The position numbers and the translations under genes are program-made. Shown in pieces: positions 60,581 through 64,000 of a stretch of 64,000 nt of DNA. Below the pieces are notes generated by a model. It was not told the DNA's origin. It saw only the letters and a program-made list of their open reading frames with translations, and made no database searches. Numbering within the stretch: position 1 is the first letter of the stretch; each line of letters begins with the position of its first letter. The stretch lies in the NCBI GenBank assembly GCA_016872775.1, contig VGZA01000007.1, positions 60,300-124,299 on the forward strand, in the 5' to 3' direction. The DNA is from Planctomycetota bacterium (lineage in GTDB: Bacteria > Planctomycetota > Planctomycetia > Pirellulales > Pirellulaceae).

Positions 60581-61960
60581 TCAGATCAACTCGCGAATCG
60601 GAGCGCCGTCTGGCAGGATCGGCATGGGGCGGCCAGATTCGTCGGGGAATATCAGTTCGGCGTCGATTCCCAAATGGCGATAGGCCGTGGCCCACAGGTC
60701 GTTCGGCGAGAGTGGCCGGTCTTTGGGCCGTTCGCCCAACCGGTCCGTCGAGCCGATGACCTGGCCCATCCGCAGACCGCCGCCTGAAACCAGGATCGAC
60801 ATCGCGCCAGGCCAATGGTCGCGGCCGGGCTGCATAATGCCGGTCCCCGTGCCCGGTTGCGAGTTGATCCGCGGCGTATGGCCAAACTCGCCCATGACAA
60901 CGATCATCACCTTGCGGTCGAGACCACGCTGGTAGACATCTTCGATCAGCGCCGACACCGCCTGATCAAACGGCGGGAAGCGCCAGCGAGCATCCTTGAA
61001 CACGTGGCAATTCACCGCGTGGCAGTCCCAGTTGTAGAGCGTTTGCGGCGGGCTCGGACCGCCCGGATGTTCCATCACGACGTTGGCGAAGCTCGTCCCG
61101 GCTTCCACCAGGCGCCGAGCCAGCAGCGCCTGTTGGCCGTACGCATGGCGACCATAACGATCGCGGACCTCGGGCGATTCTTGCGAAATGTCGAACGCCT
61201 GCCGGGTAGCGTCGTTCGTCAGCAGCGAGAACGCTTTGTTCTGAAAATGGCTGCCCGACGCCATGGCACCCGTTGAATCAAGCTCAGTTCGTAGCCGATC
61301 AAATGCTGTAAGCAGGGTGCGGCGATGGGCCATCCGCGGGCTGAGTTCCGGAACGATGCTGAGATTGGGAACCGACCAGTTTTCGACGCTCGGATCGGCA
61401 AGCAGAAACGGTTCATACGACCGCCCCAGATAGCCGGCCCCTTGCGAATAGGAATCGGGATTCGTGCCGGGACGTTGCCCGGAGGTAAATGCGAGCACGT
61501 CCGGGCGGAGAGGTTCGCGCACCTTGTTGACGATGCAGCCGACAGAGGGCGCGTCGTTGACGAACCCGACCGGCGACTTGGGAATCCGCCCCGTGAGCAT
61601 CCGCTTGTGGGCTCCGTCGTGATCGCCAAACCCGTGCGACGCCGACCGAATAAGCGAGAACTTGTCGGCGATCTTTGCGTGCAGCGGCAACAGTTCGCCG
61701 ACCTCGATCCCCGGCACGTTGGAGCCGATCGGCGCGAACTCGCCGCGGTATTCCAGCGGCGAGTCCGGCTTCAAATCGTAGGTGTCCATGTGCGATAAGC
61801 CGCCCGTGAGCCAGACGAGAATGACGGCAGTGTCATCTCGACTCGTGCCGCGCTCCCCGGCCACCGCCCGCAGCCGCATCAGCTGCGACAAACCGGACGC
61901 CATGCACGCCAGCGACCCGGCGTTCAGAAATCGGCGACGGGTGAGCGATTGGTGGGTCAT
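60581..61960 (-). CDS. DUF1501 exported protein, first of tandem pair
   Basis: A 459-residue DUF1501 protein with a Tat-type leader (LTRRRFLNAGSLACMASGLS). Blocks: VILVWLTGGLSHMDTYDLKP, VPGIEVGELLPLHAKIAD, LIRSASHGFGDHDGAHKRM, VMIVVMGEFGHTPRIN and GRDHWPGAMSILVSGGGL. ATG at 61960 has GGAG 9 bases upstream; the frame is open to 62011 but the extension carries no signal. No DUF1553/PSD1 cytochrome partner is adjacent, which is unusual. Confidence 0.94.
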   Translation of the reverse strand: MTHQSLTRRRFLNAGSLACMASGLSQLMRLRAVAGERGTSRDDTAVILVWLTGGLSHMDTYDLKPDSPLEYRGEFAPIGSNVPGIEVGELLPLHAKIADKFSLIRSASHGFGDHDGAHKRMLTGRIPKSPVGFVNDAPSVGCIVNKVREPLRPDVLAFTSGQRPGTNPDSYSQGAGYLGRSYEPFLLADPSVENWSVPNLSIVPELSPRMAHRRTLLTAFDRLRTELDSTGAMASGSHFQNKAFSLLTNDATRQAFDISQESPEVRDRYGRHAYGQQALLARRLVEAGTSFANVVMEHPGGPSPPQTLYNWDCHAVNCHVFKDARWRFPPFDQAVSALIEDVYQRGLDRKVMIVVMGEFGHTPRINSQPGTGTGIMQPGRDHWPGAMSILVSGGGLRMGQVIGSTDRLGERPKDRPLSPNDLWATAYRHLGIDAELIFPDESGRPMPILPDGAPIRELI

Positions 61961-62163
61961 ATTGCTTGACTCCGGCGGCTCGCAAAACCGATGCGGATAC
62001 CGCGGCCCCACGCTGGACCAAGTCGCGTCGTCTCACAGTTCATCGTTCCATGGCTCCCTTTCCTGAAAGAATCTTATCACGGAATCTCGCGATACGGACA
62101 GTTCGAGTTCCTCATGCTGCCTGGGAGAGTGTTCGTCGACGGGTATTTCGCGATCGACCCGGC

Positions 62164-62355
62164 CACGATCTGTTGAACTTTCGCCGACACTCTTTCGTCC
62201 AATCCGTAACCGACCTGTCCGCGATCGACACGATCATCGGTTGCATGCGGATCGATTACAATCACCGCCGACCACATAGTGCGTTAGACTACCAGACCCC
62301 GGCAGAGTTCGCCGCTCACTTTACCCCAGATCCTCTCATTCAGAGTGGTACATAG
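62164..62355 (+). mobile_element. 3' scar of an IS3-family transposase (OrfB end)
   Basis: The last codons read HDLLNFRRHSFVQS ... DTIIGCMRIDYNHRRPHSAL then DYQTPAEFAAHF, the standard C-terminus of IS3-family integrase-type transposases (DYN..RPHSALGY.TP.EFA). Everything upstream of about 62160 is unrecognisable, so the catalytic DDE residues except possibly the last are gone. A right terminal repeat may lie near 62345-62372 (TGGTACATAGATCGGGGGAA) but its left partner is absent. Confidence 0.7.
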
Positions 62356-62461
62356 ATCGGGGGAAGGCCACAGGCATTTGTGGGAGATGTGTCGTAGCTC
62401 CAAGTTCTTGTCGCAGGTTGCCAGCCAGGTGCCGGCGCGATAGGCTGGTTACCGGGGTGTA

Positions 62462-63301
62462 ATGCATATGAAGTTGCTTCGCGACACCGACTTCATTGCC
62501 TTCGACCTGGAAACGACCGGGCTTCATCCATTGGCCGCGCACATCGTCGAAATCGGCGCCGTGCGGTTTCGCGGCGACGGTACGATCCTGGGTGAGTTTC
62601 AGCAGTTGGTTGATCCCGGCTGCCACATCCCCGACAACGCGACGTACATCCACGGCATCACGGACGACGATGTGGCGGGGCAGCCGACGATTCGGGAGGC
62701 ACTGCCCCGATTCCTCGAGTTCGTCGGCGATTCTCCCGCCGTGATGCTCGCCCACAACGCGGCCTTTGACCTCGGTTTCCTTGCGGCCGCCATCCGCCGC
62801 TTGAGACAGCCCTGTCCGATGCATGCCGTGGTCGACACGCTGATCTTGGCGCGGCGTCGCCTCCAGTTGCCGAACCACAAGCTCGAGACGATCGGGCGGT
62901 TTCTGCGGCTGATCCACGACGCACGGCATCGGGCGCTCGAGGACACACTGCTGCTGAAGGACGTGTTTCTCAAGCTGATCGGCCGGCGGCCGGTCATGCA
63001 GAGTGTCGAACAACTGTTTGAATTGTGTCCGACCTTGAGTTTTGAACCGTTTGGTGGAATTCTCGACCATCCGCCGGCCGGCTTCGAGGAGTTGTGGCTG
63101 GCGATCGCTCAGCAGCAGCCAGTAATATTGGTCTACGAGGGCGGTAGTTCGCCCGGCTCGCCGCGCGTGGTGACACCACTGGGCAGCGCAATGAACCGGG
63201 GCCGAATCTACCTGGTCGCCCTGTGCCACGAGACGGACAGCGAGAAATCGTACCGTCTCGACCGCATAAGCTCTTACCGCAGGATTATGATGAAGACTTG
63301 A
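62462..63301 (+). CDS. DnaQ-like 3'-5' exonuclease with C-terminal WYL-like domain
   Basis: A 279-residue protein. Residues about 5-175 are a DEDDh exonuclease: Exo I AFDLETTGLHP, Exo II LAHNAAFDLGFL, Exo III RHRALEDTLLL, as in the DNA polymerase III epsilon subunit. The C-terminal 90 residues (AIAQQQPVILVYEGGSS, RVVTPLGSAMNRGRIYLVAL, CHETDSEKSYRLDRISSYR) resemble a WYL domain, a ligand-sensing fold usually found in transcription regulators. The combination suggests a nucleic-acid- or nucleotide-responsive nuclease. Two ATGs (62462, 62468) are possible; GGTG is better spaced for the second. Confidence 0.85.
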   Translation: MHMKLLRDTDFIAFDLETTGLHPLAAHIVEIGAVRFRGDGTILGEFQQLVDPGCHIPDNATYIHGITDDDVAGQPTIREALPRFLEFVGDSPAVMLAHNAAFDLGFLAAAIRRLRQPCPMHAVVDTLILARRRLQLPNHKLETIGRFLRLIHDARHRALEDTLLLKDVFLKLIGRRPVMQSVEQLFELCPTLSFEPFGGILDHPPAGFEELWLAIAQQQPVILVYEGGSSPGSPRVVTPLGSAMNRGRIYLVALCHETDSEKSYRLDRISSYRRIMMKT

Positions 63302-63383
63302 AGGCAAAGGCAGACTCCACAAACATCACGGATCGCCGGCAACCGACGTTAATCACACTTGGCTGTGACGAGGTTTAACAAAG

Positions 63384-64000
63384 ATGAAATCAGCGGCATT
63401 TGCTCCGATAGTTTCGGTGCACGAATTACGGGGACTCTGGCTACCGCATAAGGAACGCTTGAACCGCTCGCGTGACAGTCATCCCACGTCGATCCGGTTT
63501 CACCGGGCGTGCAGCTGGTTGGAGGAGGCTGAGGGCTTCGACGAAAACAGCCATATCGATCACCGCTTGATCTTCCAGTGGACCGCGTTCAACGCTCTTT
63601 ACGGACAGTGGGACTTGCTGCGCCACGAAGCACTTGCGGACCGCGAGAGCTGGCAGGAATTCCTCAAACGCATGCAGGACTTGGATACCGCCGGTCACTT
63701 GATCGCTCTGCTCCAGGAACATCGAGGACTGACCCTGGCAATTCTGGGGAACGCGTACCTGAACCGTTACTTCTGGCAAGATCCCAACGGGGAAAAAGCC
63801 GGCAAGACGGGGCGCGGCGGGCGACATAAGGCCGAGAGCTGGTACGCGCAGAAGGATTGGAGGATCATTCTGGGGAACACGGTCGACCGCATTTATCTGC
63901 TCAGGTGCCAGCTGGTTCACGGAGCTGCCACTCTGCGCAGCCGATTGAACCGCACGGCGCTCAAACACGGCTCGACGATGATCGGGCTGCTACTGCCGAC
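63384..64000 (+). CDS. HEPN-like protein, cut by the right window edge
   Basis: An open frame of 205 codons with no stop before the window ends. It starts MKSAAFAPIVSVHELRG with GAGG 10 bases upstream. Helical sequence follows: SIRFHRACSWLEEAEGFDEN, HRLIFQWTAFNALYGQWD, LQEHRGLTLAILGNAYLNRY. Near the visible end, DRIYLLRCQLVHGAATLRSR carries R-x4-H (RCQLVH), the active-site motif of HEPN ribonucleases and of Apea-like HEPN domains. Such proteins work in toxin-antitoxin or defence systems, or in RNA binding. The partner, if any, lies outside the window. Confidence 0.72.
   Translation, partial: MKSAAFAPIVSVHELRGLWLPHKERLNRSRDSHPTSIRFHRACSWLEEAEGFDENSHIDHRLIFQWTAFNALYGQWDLLRHEALADRESWQEFLKRMQDLDTAGHLIALLQEHRGLTLAILGNAYLNRYFWQDPNGEKAGKTGRGGRHKAESWYAQKDWRIILGNTVDRIYLLRCQLVHGAATLRSRLNRTALKHGSTMIGLLLP

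Noticed and set aside
62464..63322. Minus-strand 328-codon frame opposite the exonuclease
   Set aside because: Antisense shadow; the plus strand has all three Exo motifs.

Overview
The window comes from a GC-rich member of the Planctomycetota, probably Pirellulales-like. Evidence is the density of planctomycete-type families: three DUF1501 proteins, a DUF1559 prepilin-like protein with its small lipoprotein partner, a giant PVC-type dehydrogenase/heme protein, Gfo/Idh/MocA oxidoreductases with twin-arginine or Sec leaders, secreted sialidase and GH32/GH43-like propellers, 'DWSQFRG' PQQ-like propellers, and a matrixin/SdrD_B/dockerin gene remnant. I saw no tRNA, rRNA, CRISPR array or intact insertion sequence.

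Layout. 1-18.9 kb (minus strand) carries mostly secreted or catabolic genes: an 18-module secretin-N repeat protein, an enolase-superfamily sugar-acid dehydratase, a PI-PLC-like phosphodiesterase, a di-heme peroxidase, a decayed glycosyltransferase, the lipoprotein/DUF1559 pair, a decayed AlkZ-like gene, a GH32-like protein and a CehA + dehydrogenase + HEAT + cytochrome fusion. 19.3-21.3 kb has purE-purK and an ABM monooxygenase. 21.5-35.7 kb (plus strand) is the most interesting part: a sigma-54 enhancer-binding protein gene, a well-formed -24/-12 promoter with an upstream dyad, and then a tightly coupled nine-gene operon. That operon encodes a degenerate receiver, a fatty-acid desaturase, a CDP-archaeol-synthase-like enzyme, a PEP-synthase-like protein, a UbiA-like prenyltransferase, a methyltransferase, a PlsC acyltransferase, a fatty acyl-AMP ligase and an ACP-thioester reductase-kinase fusion. 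It reads as a dedicated pathway for an unusual membrane lipid, possibly an ether lipid; the product is inference.

35.8-62.0 kb is a mosaic of secreted catabolic genes (Gfo/Idh/MocA, DUF1501, M81 peptidase, sialidases, GH43-like, class III aminotransferase, GH5-like, PQQ-like, rhodanese lipoprotein, a phosphodiester glycosidase/GH32 fusion) plus a four-gene run with a NUDIX hydrolase and a DUF1643-like protein. 62.1-64 kb has an IS3 transposase scar, a DnaQ-type exonuclease with a WYL-like tail, and a HEPN-like gene that runs off the window.

A second theme is gene decay. At least six genes are truncated, frameshifted or internally deleted (glycosyltransferase, AlkZ-like, SGNH hydrolase, RecQ, nucleoside deaminase, matrixin). 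Several lie beside short dispersed hairpins that recur in the intergenic regions. Coding starts were chosen mainly from Shine-Dalgarno spacing and ATGA/TGATG overlaps.
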